Part shown: piece after piece, positions 14,808 to 23,119 of the stretch | Numbering within the stretch: position 1 is the stretch's first letter | How the letters are laid out: the number at the start of each line of letters is the position of its first letter | Source of the DNA: Acidobacteriota bacterium | Lineage (GTDB): Bacteria; Acidobacteriota; Terriglobia; Terriglobales; Acidobacteriaceae | Assembly: GCA_013288805.1 (NCBI GenBank) | Contig: JABDBE010000005.1 | Coordinates: 23,741 to 87,740, forward strand | Direction of reading: 5' to 3' | DNA: 64,000 bases | Program-made: the position numbers and the translations under genes | Notes under the pieces: model-generated | What the model was told of the DNA's origin: nothing | Seen by the model: the letters and a program-made list of their open reading frames with translations, nothing else | Databases searched by the model: none

Positions 14808-16472
14808 ATGCCAACTGGAAAGCTGCACATTGTACCCCTCGGCGGCCTGGGCGAGTTCGGAATGAACTGCATGGCTGTGCGCTGGGGCGACGACATCATC
14901 GTCATCGACGCGGGCCTGATGTTCCCCGAGGCCGAATTGCTCGGCGTAGACATCGTGGTTCCGGACATCTCTTATCTCATCGAAAACCGGCAGCGGGTGC
15001 GCGCCATTATTCTCACCCATGGTCACGAAGACCACATCGGGGCATTGCCGTGGATTCTTTCTGAACTCAACGTACCAGTTTGGGGCACCGAGTTCACGCT
15101 CGCCCTGCTGGAAGACAAACTGGAAGAGCATGGACTGCTCGAGAATGCGGATCTACGCGAGATCAGGCCAGGAGAGCGCTTCAAGGCGGGTCCGTTCACG
15201 ATTCACCCCATCCACGTGACGCATAGTCTCGTCGATTGCGTCGCGTTGGCTATTCATACTCCGCTCGGCGTCCTGATTCACACCGGCGATTTCAAAGTCG
15301 ACCCCACGCCCACCGACAACAAAATGTTCGACCTGCACGCATTTGCGGAGTACGGCAAAGAAGGCGTGCTGGCGCTTTTTCAGGACTCGACCAACGTCGA
15401 GCGCAAGGGATACACGCCTAGCGAGCGCGCGGTGCGGCGAAAGTTTGATGAGGTGTTCGCTCATACCCAGCGGCGGCTCTTCATCTCCTGTTTTTCTTCG
15501 TCCATTCATCGCATCAAGCTGGCCGTGGAATTGGCGTGGCAGCACGGACGCAAAGTAGCATTTGTCGGGCGGTCGATGACGAATACTTCCGAAATTGCTG
15601 AAGACCTTGGCTACATCGAAATTCCTGAAGGTTTGCTGATTCATCCGGGTGAAATGAAAAATTATCCGCCCGAGAAAGTGTGCGTGATGATCAGCGGCAC
15701 CCAGGGCGAGCCCATGTCAGCGCTTTCGCGGGCTGCGGTGGACAATCACAAGCACGCCAAGATCGAGAAAGGCGACACCGTCGTACTGTCGTCACGAATC
15801 ATTCCAGGCAACGAAAAGGCGATCTACCGCATGATCGACCATCTGTTCCGGCGACAGGCGCACGTCATTTATGAAGACGGATCGTTCCCACCGATTCATG
15901 TGAGCGGACACGCAAGCCAGGAAGAGCTCAAGCTCATTATCAATCTGGTGAAGCCGAAGTATTTTATTCCCATTCACGGCGAATACCGGCAACTGAAACT
16001 GCACGCGGAAATGGCGGGCGCGATGCACAGTTCGGTCGGCAACGTGATGTTGATTGAAAGTGGCGATATTCTCGAGTTTGACGAACTGGGCGCACGCAAG
16101 GCTGGCCGTGTCAACGTGGGCCGGGTCTGTATCGACTCCGGTTCGCGAACCGACGTGGTCGAGGACTTGATCATCAAAGATCGTCGCCACTTGAGCGAAG
16201 ACGGTATCGTGCTGCCGATTATCGCCATCAACAAGCTTTCTGGGCGAGTCGAAAGTTCGCCGGAAATCGTGACTCGAGGCTTCGCCCCGGGCGAAGATGG
16301 GTTCGTGGACGGCGCCCGGCAACTGGTGATGCAGACGCTCGAGCAGTCAAGCGAAGAAGAGAAAGCGGACTACGGCGTGATCAAAGAAAAAATTCGCGCG
16401 GACCTGAAGCGCTACATCTCAAAGCAAACGCAGAAACGACCCTTGATTATGCCCGTGATACTCGAGATTTGA
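14808..16472 (+). CDS. rnj: ribonuclease J
   Basis: A 554-residue metallo-beta-lactamase/beta-CASP nuclease with 5'-3' exo- and endonuclease activity on mRNA and rRNA precursors. The zinc motif H71-G-H-E-D-H76 is followed by H-V-T-H-S, the beta-CASP block with Q-D-S-T-N, I-S-G-T-Q-G-E-P and the late V-S-G-H-A-S; the RNase J C-terminal domain closes the protein. The start at 14808 gives the normal N-terminus; in-frame sequence up to 14664 lies in the divergent EcsC region. Confidence 0.93.
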   Translation: MPTGKLHIVPLGGLGEFGMNCMAVRWGDDIIVIDAGLMFPEAELLGVDIVVPDISYLIENRQRVRAIILTHGHEDHIGALPWILSELNVPVWGTEFTLALLEDKLEEHGLLENADLREIRPGERFKAGPFTIHPIHVTHSLVDCVALAIHTPLGVLIHTGDFKVDPTPTDNKMFDLHAFAEYGKEGVLALFQDSTNVERKGYTPSERAVRRKFDEVFAHTQRRLFISCFSSSIHRIKLAVELAWQHGRKVAFVGRSMTNTSEIAEDLGYIEIPEGLLIHPGEMKNYPPEKVCVMISGTQGEPMSALSRAAVDNHKHAKIEKGDTVVLSSRIIPGNEKAIYRMIDHLFRRQAHVIYEDGSFPPIHVSGHASQEELKLIINLVKPKYFIPIHGEYRQLKLHAEMAGAMHSSVGNVMLIESGDILEFDELGARKAGRVNVGRVCIDSGSRTDVVEDLIIKDRRHLSEDGIVLPIIAINKLSGRVESSPEIVTRGFAPGEDGFVDGARQLVMQTLEQSSEEEKADYGVIKEKIRADLKRYISKQTQKRPLIMPVILEI

Positions 16473-16482
16473 GTCTTCCCCG

Positions 16483-16911
16483 TTACACAAGTGGATTTGT
16501 CCAGCGCAGACCGGGAAAGCGCGCAAAGTCGCGATCGGTGGTGTGAAGCACGCCGCCGTATTCTATGGTCAAGCCGGCCAATTGTGCATCGCTGATTAGA
16601 GCACCTGAAGCCTGCCCGTCGACAATCATTCGCCGCAATAAAATCCAGTGTTCATCGCCGGGCGAAAGAACTCGTATGTTGGGCTGCTCCAGCCACTCAT
16701 CTACCAACCGCGCCGCTAGATCCAGGCTAAGCCGGGGTCCCGGCAGTCGAGTATTGGTCATGACGCGCAGGAATGCGGACACAGTTTGCCACGATAGACC
16801 GACCGATTCGAGACCTGAGAAAGTTTTTTCCACCCACGCTCGCGCCTTTGTATGTTGGGATGAGCCGCTGTCGTACGCGTAAATGAGAATGTTTGCGTCG
16901 AGTACGATCAC
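16483..16911 (-). CDS. vapC: VapC-type PIN-domain toxin
   Basis: A 142-residue PIN RNase. The first acidic residue is in I-V-L-D-A-N-I-L-I-Y-A-Y-D; later acidic positions are in the L-I-S-D-A-Q-L-A helix and in T-D-R-D-F-A-R-F, the usual PIN end. VapC toxins cut specific tRNA or rRNA sites and are held in check by VapB. The start overlaps the antitoxin stop (ATGA at 16908). It converges with the RNase J gene with a 10-bp gap. Confidence 0.88.
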   Translation of the reverse strand: MIVLDANILIYAYDSGSSQHTKARAWVEKTFSGLESVGLSWQTVSAFLRVMTNTRLPGPRLSLDLAARLVDEWLEQPNIRVLSPGDEHWILLRRMIVDGQASGALISDAQLAGLTIEYGGVLHTTDRDFARFPGLRWTNPLV

Positions 16912-17150
16912 CGATACTCCGGTCCCTCCAGGAATTCGAGCAACTCCTCGACATTGTCATAGCTCAATCCTGGAGGAAGTCCCAGATCTATGGGTTTTAC
17001 TACAAAGGGTTTTTTGGGTGGTTGTTTTGAAGCCATTAATCCCAGGCGCAAGAAGTGATTGACCACCTGCTTGAACGAGGCGCCAGACCGTCGGCTTTCC
17101 TTGTTCAAAAGGCGGGCAACATCGTCATCCAGAGAAAGTGTGGTCCTCAC
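16908..17150 (-). CDS. vapB: VapB-like ribbon-helix-helix antitoxin
   Basis: An 80-residue protein. M-R-T-T-L-S-L-D-D-D-V-A is the beta strand and first helix of an RHH DNA-binding domain; the C-terminal half, rich in proline and acidic residues, would wrap the toxin. Translation begins at a GTG (17150); in-frame upstream codons hit a stop inside the operator palindrome. It probably represses its own promoter through the twin palindromes just upstream. Confidence 0.85.
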   Translation of the reverse strand: MRTTLSLDDDVARLLNKESRRSGASFKQVVNHFLRLGLMASKQPPKKPFVVKPIDLGLPPGLSYDNVEELLEFLEGPEYR

Positions 17151-17182
17151 ATCATGATGTTACTATTATAGGCATCATGATG
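17149..17182 (-). promoter_or_regulatory. vapBC promoter with two palindromic operators
   Basis: ACATCATGATGT (17149-17160) and CATCATGATG (17173-17182) are two copies of one palindrome. They flank a minus-strand TATAAT at 17165-17170. A repressor bound to both copies would cover the -10 element. No good -35 lies 17 bp upstream. Confidence 0.65.
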
Positions 17183-17285
17183 TCAACGCTGAATTTGGCT
17201 GGATGGACCGCGGGCTGTATCCTTTATGTTCGGAATGATGGCAAGTCGCCCATCCAGTCATTGCAGACACACCGAAGAAAAACCC

Positions 17286-18260
17286 ATGGTGACGCTCAAC
17301 GACATTTTCGAGGCCCAGGATCGCCTGCGCGGTGTGACCGTCCGCACCGGACTGATTCAGGCGTCGTTAGCTGAAGACGGCGCAAGGCCCGACAGCCGCA
17401 AACTCTATCTTAAGCCCGAAAATCTCCAGCCAATCGGGGCTTTCAAGCTGCGTGGGGCATACAACAAAATTGCTTCTCTTTCTCCAGAAGAACGCAGCCG
17501 CGGAGTGATTACTTATTCCAGCGGGAATCACGGGCAAGGCGTCGCCTACGCCGCAAGGGCGCTGGGGGCGAAGGCGGTCATCGTGATGCCGGGCAATGCG
17601 CCCGCCATCAAGCGCGAGGCAACGGCGTCTCTGGGTGCCGAGATCGTTTTGGTTGGTCCTGGCAGTTTGGAACGCCAGGTCAGGGCAGAAGAACTATCCG
17701 CACAATATGGTTACGTCATTGTTCCCCCATTTAACGATGAGAAGATCGTCGCTGGTCAGGGAACAATGGGACTCGAGATTCTGGAAGATCTACCGGAAGT
17801 CGAGACCGTGTTAGTTCCGGTTGGTGGCGGCGGGATGCTTAGCGGCGTGGCAACGGCTATTAAGCTGAGCAATCCGACCGTAAAGGTCATAGGGGTTGAG
17901 CCCGAACTGGCGGCCGACGCGCAGGCCAGTTTGCGCGCCGGAAAGATTGTCCAGTCCTCCGCCGAGACTGTTTCGCGGACTATCGCCGATGGATTGCGGA
18001 CGCAGAGCATAGGCACGATTAATTTCGAACATATCCGGCTGTATGTCGACGATATTTTGACAGTCAGCGAAGATGAGATACGGGAAGCCATGTTGTGGCT
18101 GGCGACGAATCCCAAAACTGTAGCCGAACCTAGCGGTGCAGTAGCAGTAGCGGGATTTCTATTCCACGAGGACCAGTTGCCAAAAACGACAATGAATGTG
18201 GCAATCATCAGCGGCGGAAATGTGGATCCGAAGATCTTGCAAGAGATGAAACATATGTGA
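17286..18260 (+). CDS. threonine/serine dehydratase
   Basis: A 324-residue fold-type II PLP enzyme. The PLP lysine is K54 in G-A-F-K-L-R-G-A; S-S-G-N-H-G-Q-G-V-A binds the substrate carboxylate; P-V-G-G-G-G-M-L holds the PLP phosphate. It lacks the C-terminal ACT-like regulatory domain of biosynthetic IlvA, so it matches the short catabolic (TdcB-like) or serine/threonine ammonia-lyase class. The start at 17286 gives a normal N-terminus. It stands alone, and a perfect hairpin begins in its stop codon. Confidence 0.85.
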   Translation: MVTLNDIFEAQDRLRGVTVRTGLIQASLAEDGARPDSRKLYLKPENLQPIGAFKLRGAYNKIASLSPEERSRGVITYSSGNHGQGVAYAARALGAKAVIVMPGNAPAIKREATASLGAEIVLVGPGSLERQVRAEELSAQYGYVIVPPFNDEKIVAGQGTMGLEILEDLPEVETVLVPVGGGGMLSGVATAIKLSNPTVKVIGVEPELAADAQASLRAGKIVQSSAETVSRTIADGLRTQSIGTINFEHIRLYVDDILTVSEDEIREAMLWLATNPKTVAEPSGAVAVAGFLFHEDQLPKTTMNVAIISGGNVDPKILQEMKHM

Positions 18261-18280
18261 GACGTTGCAAGCAACGTCTC
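18259..18280. repeat. perfect palindrome at the dehydratase stop
   Basis: GAGACGTTGC and GCAACGTCTC (18259-18268 and 18271-18280) form a 10-bp perfect stem with two bases between. The stem begins within the stop codon. There is no T-run, so it is not a classical terminator; it may be a dispersed palindromic repeat that ends or protects transcripts. Confidence 0.6.
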
Positions 18281-18321
18281 TACGATGGTTCGCCGTCATA
18301 CCTCTTGTGACTTTGAAGACT

Positions 18322-19242
18322 ATGCGACTGCGATTAATGGTTGTGGCCGTCACCTTGCTCGGCGTCGCAGCCAGTGCGGAAACGGTGCGAGGCACGCCAA
18401 TGGAGGTTGCCTCTATCTATCTGTCGCCGGATTCGAGCTCGAACAAGCTTGCTGACATCGATCGCGGGCGCGAGGTTGTGATTCTCGAGACCAGCGGAGA
18501 CTGGTTACACGTGGAAGCAGTCGTCACGGAAGAGAAAATTATCACGGGCTGGATGATGAAGAAGTTCGTGGTGCAGGGTTCAACGCCAAACGGCGACAGG
18601 ATCGTGTTTGGCGTAGCCGTGGAGTCCGAAGACCAAGCCAGCCAACGGCACGGACGTCGCGGTGCAGCCCAGGATGCCATGCGCCTCTACTACCGGACTG
18701 CCGAATATTTCCCTAACTCGCCGCTCGCGGCTGAAGCCATGTACCGGTCAGCGGATATTCGCTGGCAGATCAACAAGGCCGATGTAATGTCCCTCCCTTC
18801 CGCTAAGGAGAAGGAATCGTATCTTCGCCAGAGCATGGACGAACAATACATGAGGGAAGTGATGAAGAAATTTCCCGGAACCAAGTGGGCTGATCTGGCC
18901 GCCTTTCACCTGATTGAGAACAAGATATGCGGTGATTGGCAAGGCTCTTCCAAATGTCCCGAGAAGGAAGCTGAGATGTACGAAAAGTACGCCAGCGAAC
19001 ATCCGCAATCGCCGGCGGTAGCGGAAGCCCTGTATGATGCCGCATGGCGCATGTCGGCCCTGATTGAGATGTATAAGACCGACGGCGAGTCGAAGAAATC
19101 CGACGAATCCAGAGGCAAGGCCATCGTCCTGGCACAGAAGGCCGTGACGCAGGGCCCGCAAAGCGACTGGGCCGCCCGTGCTCAGCTGCTTTTGTTTATG
19201 ATCGAACAGAACATTCCAACCTACGGGAACGGGGTCGAATAA
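18322..19242 (+). CDS. exported SH3b-TPR protein
   Basis: A 306-residue protein. M-R-L-R-L-M-V-V-A-V-T-L-L-G-V-A-A-S-A is a signal peptide, which decides the start at 18322. Residues about 22-85 resemble a bacterial SH3 domain (I-Y-L-S-P-D-S-S-S-N-K-L and G-D-W-L-H-V-E). The rest is helical with repeats such as Y-Y-R-T-A-E-Y-F-P-N-S-P-L-A-A-E-A and Y-E-K-Y-A-S-E-H-P-Q-S-P-A-V-A-E-A, as in TPR proteins of the BamD/CpoB kind. A cell-wall or outer-membrane role is likely; the exact one is unknown. It lies 1 bp ahead of uppP, which also fits an envelope function. Confidence 0.75.
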   Translation: MRLRLMVVAVTLLGVAASAETVRGTPMEVASIYLSPDSSSNKLADIDRGREVVILETSGDWLHVEAVVTEEKIITGWMMKKFVVQGSTPNGDRIVFGVAVESEDQASQRHGRRGAAQDAMRLYYRTAEYFPNSPLAAEAMYRSADIRWQINKADVMSLPSAKEKESYLRQSMDEQYMREVMKKFPGTKWADLAAFHLIENKICGDWQGSSKCPEKEAEMYEKYASEHPQSPAVAEALYDAAWRMSALIEMYKTDGESKKSDESRGKAIVLAQKAVTQGPQSDWAARAQLLLFMIEQNIPTYGNGVE

Positions 19243-19243
19243 T

Positions 19244-20116
19244 TTGCCAATCTATCAGGTTGTGGTTTTAGCCATCGTTCAGGGGCTAGCAGAGTTCATT
19301 CCAGTTTCCAGTTCAGGACACCTGATTATTGTCCGTCGATTGCTCGGCTGGAACGAACTTTCGCCTGCACACGAGCTGACTTTTGACGTTGCCTTGCATT
19401 TTGGGACGCTGCTTTCGGTCCTGTTCTACTTCCGGCGAACCTGGATTCAGATTATTCGGGCGGCGTTGGGCGGGAAGGTTGTCCGATTTTCCGAGGCGGG
19501 GGGCACCGACCAGAACCTCACAGCCGACGAACAGCGAGAAGAACGTTTACTTCTTTGGTTTCTCGCCATCGCGACCATTCCAGGGGCGATTGCTGGCAAA
19601 TTGTTGGAACACTCTGCCGAAGACTACTTCCGCGAGCACATCTTTCTCATCGCTGGGGCCTTAATCGTAGTAGCTCTGTTGATGTGGTGGGGCGAAAAGG
19701 TCGGCGAACTGAGGAAGTCCCTCACCGGCATTAACTTTGCGGATGCCCTGATTGTCGGTTGTGCGCAAGCTTTCGCCCTGGTTCCCGGCGTTTCCCGCTC
19801 GGGATCGACCATTACCGCCGGTTTGTTCCGCAATATGACGCGAGAGGCTGCGGTTCGGTTTAGTTTTCTGCTTTCGACCCCGCTCATCGCAGGCGCGGCT
19901 TTGCTCAAGGCTCACGAACTGAGAAAAGAGGGTTTGCCCGCGGAAATGCACATGCCATTTCTGGTAGGAGTGCTGGTTTCGGCAGTCGTTGGATATATGG
20001 CAATTGCCTGGCTGATTCGATATCTTCAATCCAACAGCTTGAAAGTGTTTATCGTTTATCGCATCGTGGTGGGCGTGATTGTGATCGGTCTGGCGTTTAT
20101 GTGGCACCTTCAGTAG
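19244..20116 (+). CDS. uppP: undecaprenyl-diphosphate phosphatase
   Basis: A 290-residue integral membrane enzyme (BacA family) that recycles undecaprenyl pyrophosphate for peptidoglycan and other envelope polymers and can give bacitracin resistance. The signature E-F-I-P-V-S-S-S-G-H-L is at about 17-27 and the second motif P-G-V-S-R-S-G-S-T-I-T at about 179-189. Several hydrophobic helices follow. The start is a TTG one base after the SH3b gene stop; no other start codon fits before the first motif. Confidence 0.93.
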   Translation: MPIYQVVVLAIVQGLAEFIPVSSSGHLIIVRRLLGWNELSPAHELTFDVALHFGTLLSVLFYFRRTWIQIIRAALGGKVVRFSEAGGTDQNLTADEQREERLLLWFLAIATIPGAIAGKLLEHSAEDYFREHIFLIAGALIVVALLMWWGEKVGELRKSLTGINFADALIVGCAQAFALVPGVSRSGSTITAGLFRNMTREAAVRFSFLLSTPLIAGAALLKAHELRKEGLPAEMHMPFLVGVLVSAVVGYMAIAWLIRYLQSNSLKVFIVYRIVVGVIVIGLAFMWHLQ

Positions 20117-20307
20117 CCGAGGCTTTGCTTTCCCACCGGTACTGGCGTTTGCGCTCCGCTTAGGGCCATAGGTGGTGTTTGTCATTCTGGGTACCGCCAG
20201 GAATCCTGAGTTGTAGGCTCGCGTCATTCTTGTCATAATTGACAGGCTCTGGCATAGATCTGGCACCGCTGGCAGGAGACTTCTTCCTGCGTAGTACCAA
20301 ATCGCCT

Positions 20308-22686
20308 ATGAGGTATCTCTCACAGATCTTTGCTCCGACCAACAATCGCCGGCTCAACGAACTGGTCGGCTTTTTGTTGTGCATCTCCGCGCTCCTTCTT
20401 TTCCTCGCGCTAGCCTCGTATTCTCCGCTCGATCCTTCGTTAAACAGCGCCTCGGTGCTGACTGGGTCGCGAGCGGCTCGCAATTGGATTGGCGTTGTAG
20501 GCGCCCTGATTTCCGACCTGGTATTGCAAGGGTTCGGGATCGGAGCGTTTCTGCTTCCAGTGTTTTCTGCCACGCTTGGGGTCCGCTGGTTTCGTTCGCG
20601 CAAAGTCGGTTCCCCGATCGCCAAGGTTCTCGGTGGAGTCTGGCTGCTGATCTTTGTCCCAGCTTTGCTGGCACTTTTGCCTGGCCATTTGCGATGGATG
20701 AATGCAATCCCGATTGAAGGCCTGTTTGGCAGGGTGGTCGGGGATTTTCTTATCCATTACTTCAACCTGGCGGGAGCCTACATCGTTTGCGCCAGCGTTC
20801 TGGCCGTGGCTCTATATCTTTCGACAGCGTTCTCTTTTGCTGCCCTGCAGGTCTGGGCGCCGACCCGGTTCGCTTTCGCGATTGCCCTGTGGGATCGTTG
20901 GAAAGATTGGCGGGATGCGCGCGCTAAGAAGCGCATGCAGAGGGAACTGGAGAAACGACGCGCGGCCCCGAAGCCGGTCATCACCACGCAGATGGTTCCA
21001 GCTCGACCCGCGAATCCACCGGTTCAATCGCAGGCGCGAGTTTCCGAGCCGGTTCGAACCGGTATCGACCGGACTTTTGCGGAGGAAGACCGAGCTGAGC
21101 CCGCGGCGGAATCGCACCCTGAGGCGCAGGCAGCTTCTCCGGAAGTCACCGAGCGTGCTGACAGTGCGCAGAAGCCGAAGACGACTTTGCCTCGCATTGC
21201 GGCTGGCGGTTTCAAGCTGCCGCCCAGTTCCCTGCTGCATCGGCCAGATGAACAGCAGGCTATCGACGCCGACGAATTGAAGCTGCTTGCCCAGGTGTTG
21301 ACTGGAAAGTATGCGGAGTTTGACGTTCATGGGCAAATCACCCAGATCAATCCTGGTCCCGTGGTCACGACATTCGAATTCAAGCCCGAAGCGGGTATCA
21401 AGTACAGCCGCATTACCAACCTGACGGACGACCTGTGCCTTGCGCTGAAAGCGGAGAGCATTCTGATCGAGCGCATGGCCGGCAAGTCGACCGTAGGAAT
21501 TCAAGTTCCAAACCGCGAACGCGAAATCATTTGGCTGCGGGAGAACATAGAATCCACAGAGTTCATTGGATCAAAATCGAAACTCACGCTGGCGCTTGGC
21601 AAAGACATCAACGGACGGATTGTGACCGCTGACTTGAACGGCATGCCGCACTTGCTCATCGCTGGATCGACCGGAGCGGGCAAGAGCGTGGCCATCAACG
21701 CCATGATCATGTCGATTCTGTATAAGGCGACGCCCGATCAAGTGCGATTGATTCTGGTCGATCCCAAGCGCCTGGAACTGGGCAATTACGAAGGCGTTCC
21801 GCACCTCTACACACCGATCATTACAGAACCGAAGTTGGCGGCGAATGCGCTGCGCAATGCTGTACGTGAAATGGAGCGGCGGCTGAAATTACTAGCTGAA
21901 AAGGGCGTGCGCAACATCGATCAATACAACAAGCTCTTCGACGAAAATGGGACGCCCAGTCTGTTCGGGGAGGGTGCCGAGGAACGTCCGCTGCCTTACA
22001 TCGTCATCATCATCGATGAATTAGCTGACTTGATGATGCTCGATTCGAGCAACGTGGAAGAATCGATCACGCGACTGGCGCAGATGGCGCGCGCGGTTGG
22101 TATTCACTTGGTCTTAGCAACGCAACGGCCCTCGGTCGATGTCATCACAGGTCTGATCAAGGCGAATTTCCCGGCGCGTATGTCGTTCCGCGTGGCCACA
22201 AAGGTAGACTCACGGACGATTCTGGATGCCAATGGCGCCGAAGCTTTGTTAGGCCGCGGCGACATGCTCTATTTGCCGTCTGGATCAGCGCGGGTTCACC
22301 GTCTACACGCTCCTTTTGTTACCGAAAAGGAGATCGCCGCAGTGGTCGAGTTCTGGCGCGCGCAGGGCTTAGCCGAATACGAAGAGAAGTTCCTGCAGGC
22401 TCCGAGAGAAGAACGTGAAGACGGCGGATCTGGAGCTGGCGGTGACGGAGATGAGGAGGCTGTAAATGATCCGCTCTACGAAGATGCTGTCAAGTTGGTG
22501 GTTGAATTCGGTAAGGCATCCACTTCCCTGCTGCAGCGTCGCCTACGCATTGGCTACGGGCGCGCTGCGCATCTCATCGACCTGATGGAACGCGACGGCA
22601 TTGTAGGCGCAGCGGATGGGCCCAAGCCCCGCGAAGTGCTGAAGCGGCCCGATTGGCTTTCCGAAGTGGAAGAGTCTCTCCGATAA
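20308..22686 (+). CDS. ftsK: DNA translocase FtsK/SpoIIIE
   Basis: A 792-residue septal DNA pump. The N-terminus has about four membrane helices (residues 15-185), followed by a Pro/Glu/Ala linker (about 215-310). The motor domain carries Walker A G453-S-T-G-A-G-K-S and Walker B I-I-I-D570-E. The C-terminal winged helix (gamma domain, from about 721) would read KOPS-like sites and contact XerCD. The ATG at 20308 gives a normal start; a TTG at 20239 is possible. About 190 bp upstream hold no gene. Confidence 0.93.
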   Translation: MRYLSQIFAPTNNRRLNELVGFLLCISALLLFLALASYSPLDPSLNSASVLTGSRAARNWIGVVGALISDLVLQGFGIGAFLLPVFSATLGVRWFRSRKVGSPIAKVLGGVWLLIFVPALLALLPGHLRWMNAIPIEGLFGRVVGDFLIHYFNLAGAYIVCASVLAVALYLSTAFSFAALQVWAPTRFAFAIALWDRWKDWRDARAKKRMQRELEKRRAAPKPVITTQMVPARPANPPVQSQARVSEPVRTGIDRTFAEEDRAEPAAESHPEAQAASPEVTERADSAQKPKTTLPRIAAGGFKLPPSSLLHRPDEQQAIDADELKLLAQVLTGKYAEFDVHGQITQINPGPVVTTFEFKPEAGIKYSRITNLTDDLCLALKAESILIERMAGKSTVGIQVPNREREIIWLRENIESTEFIGSKSKLTLALGKDINGRIVTADLNGMPHLLIAGSTGAGKSVAINAMIMSILYKATPDQVRLILVDPKRLELGNYEGVPHLYTPIITEPKLAANALRNAVREMERRLKLLAEKGVRNIDQYNKLFDENGTPSLFGEGAEERPLPYIVIIIDELADLMMLDSSNVEESITRLAQMARAVGIHLVLATQRPSVDVITGLIKANFPARMSFRVATKVDSRTILDANGAEALLGRGDMLYLPSGSARVHRLHAPFVTEKEIAAVVEFWRAQGLAEYEEKFLQAPREEREDGGSGAGGDGDEEAVNDPLYEDAVKLVVEFGKASTSLLQRRLRIGYGRAAHLIDLMERDGIVGAADGPKPREVLKRPDWLSEVEESLR

Positions 22687-22694
22687 TCTTTGTC

Positions 22695-22919
22695 TTACGG
22701 AGTCTCAGCTTTCCTCCAGGCTCTGAGGTTGGCAGCATAGAGCACGATACAAAACAAATTCGCTGGAATAAAACCCCACTGCGACGTTCTCATGCCGATG
22801 AGACAGAGGATTACGCTGTTCAGGCCTGCCAGAACCCAGCCTTCCCAATGCCTGCGTCCAACTAGAATGGTCGAGAAGATTGTAAGCACACAAGACAGAT
22901 AATCGAGCCTTAACCACAC
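22695..22919 (-). CDS. small membrane protein
   Basis: A 74-residue protein with two or three hydrophobic segments (Y-L-S-C-V-L-T-I-F-S-T-I-L-V, W-V-L-A-G-L-N-S-V-I-L-C-L-I-G and L-F-C-I-V-L-Y-A). W-G-F-I-P-A-N-L-F-C-I-V-L resembles part of nicotinamide-riboside (PnuC-type) transporters, but the protein is too short for one. The GTG start at 22919 has a GGAGGT ribosome site 8 bp upstream. It converges with ftsK with an 8-bp gap. Confidence 0.6.
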   Translation of the reverse strand: MWLRLDYLSCVLTIFSTILVGRRHWEGWVLAGLNSVILCLIGMRTSQWGFIPANLFCIVLYAANLRAWRKAETP

Positions 22920-23072
22920 TGAAAACCACCTCCGCAGTTATTATGCGGCAGCTGCGTCGATTTTCTCTGTGCGCTAAACGCTCTCGTAACGTAACGTCGG
23001 TACGTGCCCAAAAGTAGCAGGCGTCCGCCATTCGATATGGTCGAACGTCACTATTACGCAGAAATGAAGAGA

Positions 23073-23096
23073 GGGCGATCTCCTCAGAGACCGCCC
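23073..23096 (-). terminator. hairpin after the first TonB receptor
   Basis: GGGCG-A-TCTC (23073-23082) pairs with GAGA-C-CGCCC (23087-23096) across one mismatch, 24 bp past the receptor stop. The minus-strand side is followed by CTCTCTTC, a weak T-tract; the plus-strand side by CGTTTTT. It most likely ends the receptor transcript. The remaining bases from 22920 to 23119 hold no gene that I can see. Confidence 0.5.
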
Positions 23097-23119
23097 CGTT
23101 TTTCAGCAGATCACGTCTC

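Noticed and set aside
17165..17186. TTGACA at 17181-17186 as the -35 of vapB
   Set aside because: Only 10 bp separate it from TATAAT, too short for a sigma-70 promoter; it overlaps the operator instead.
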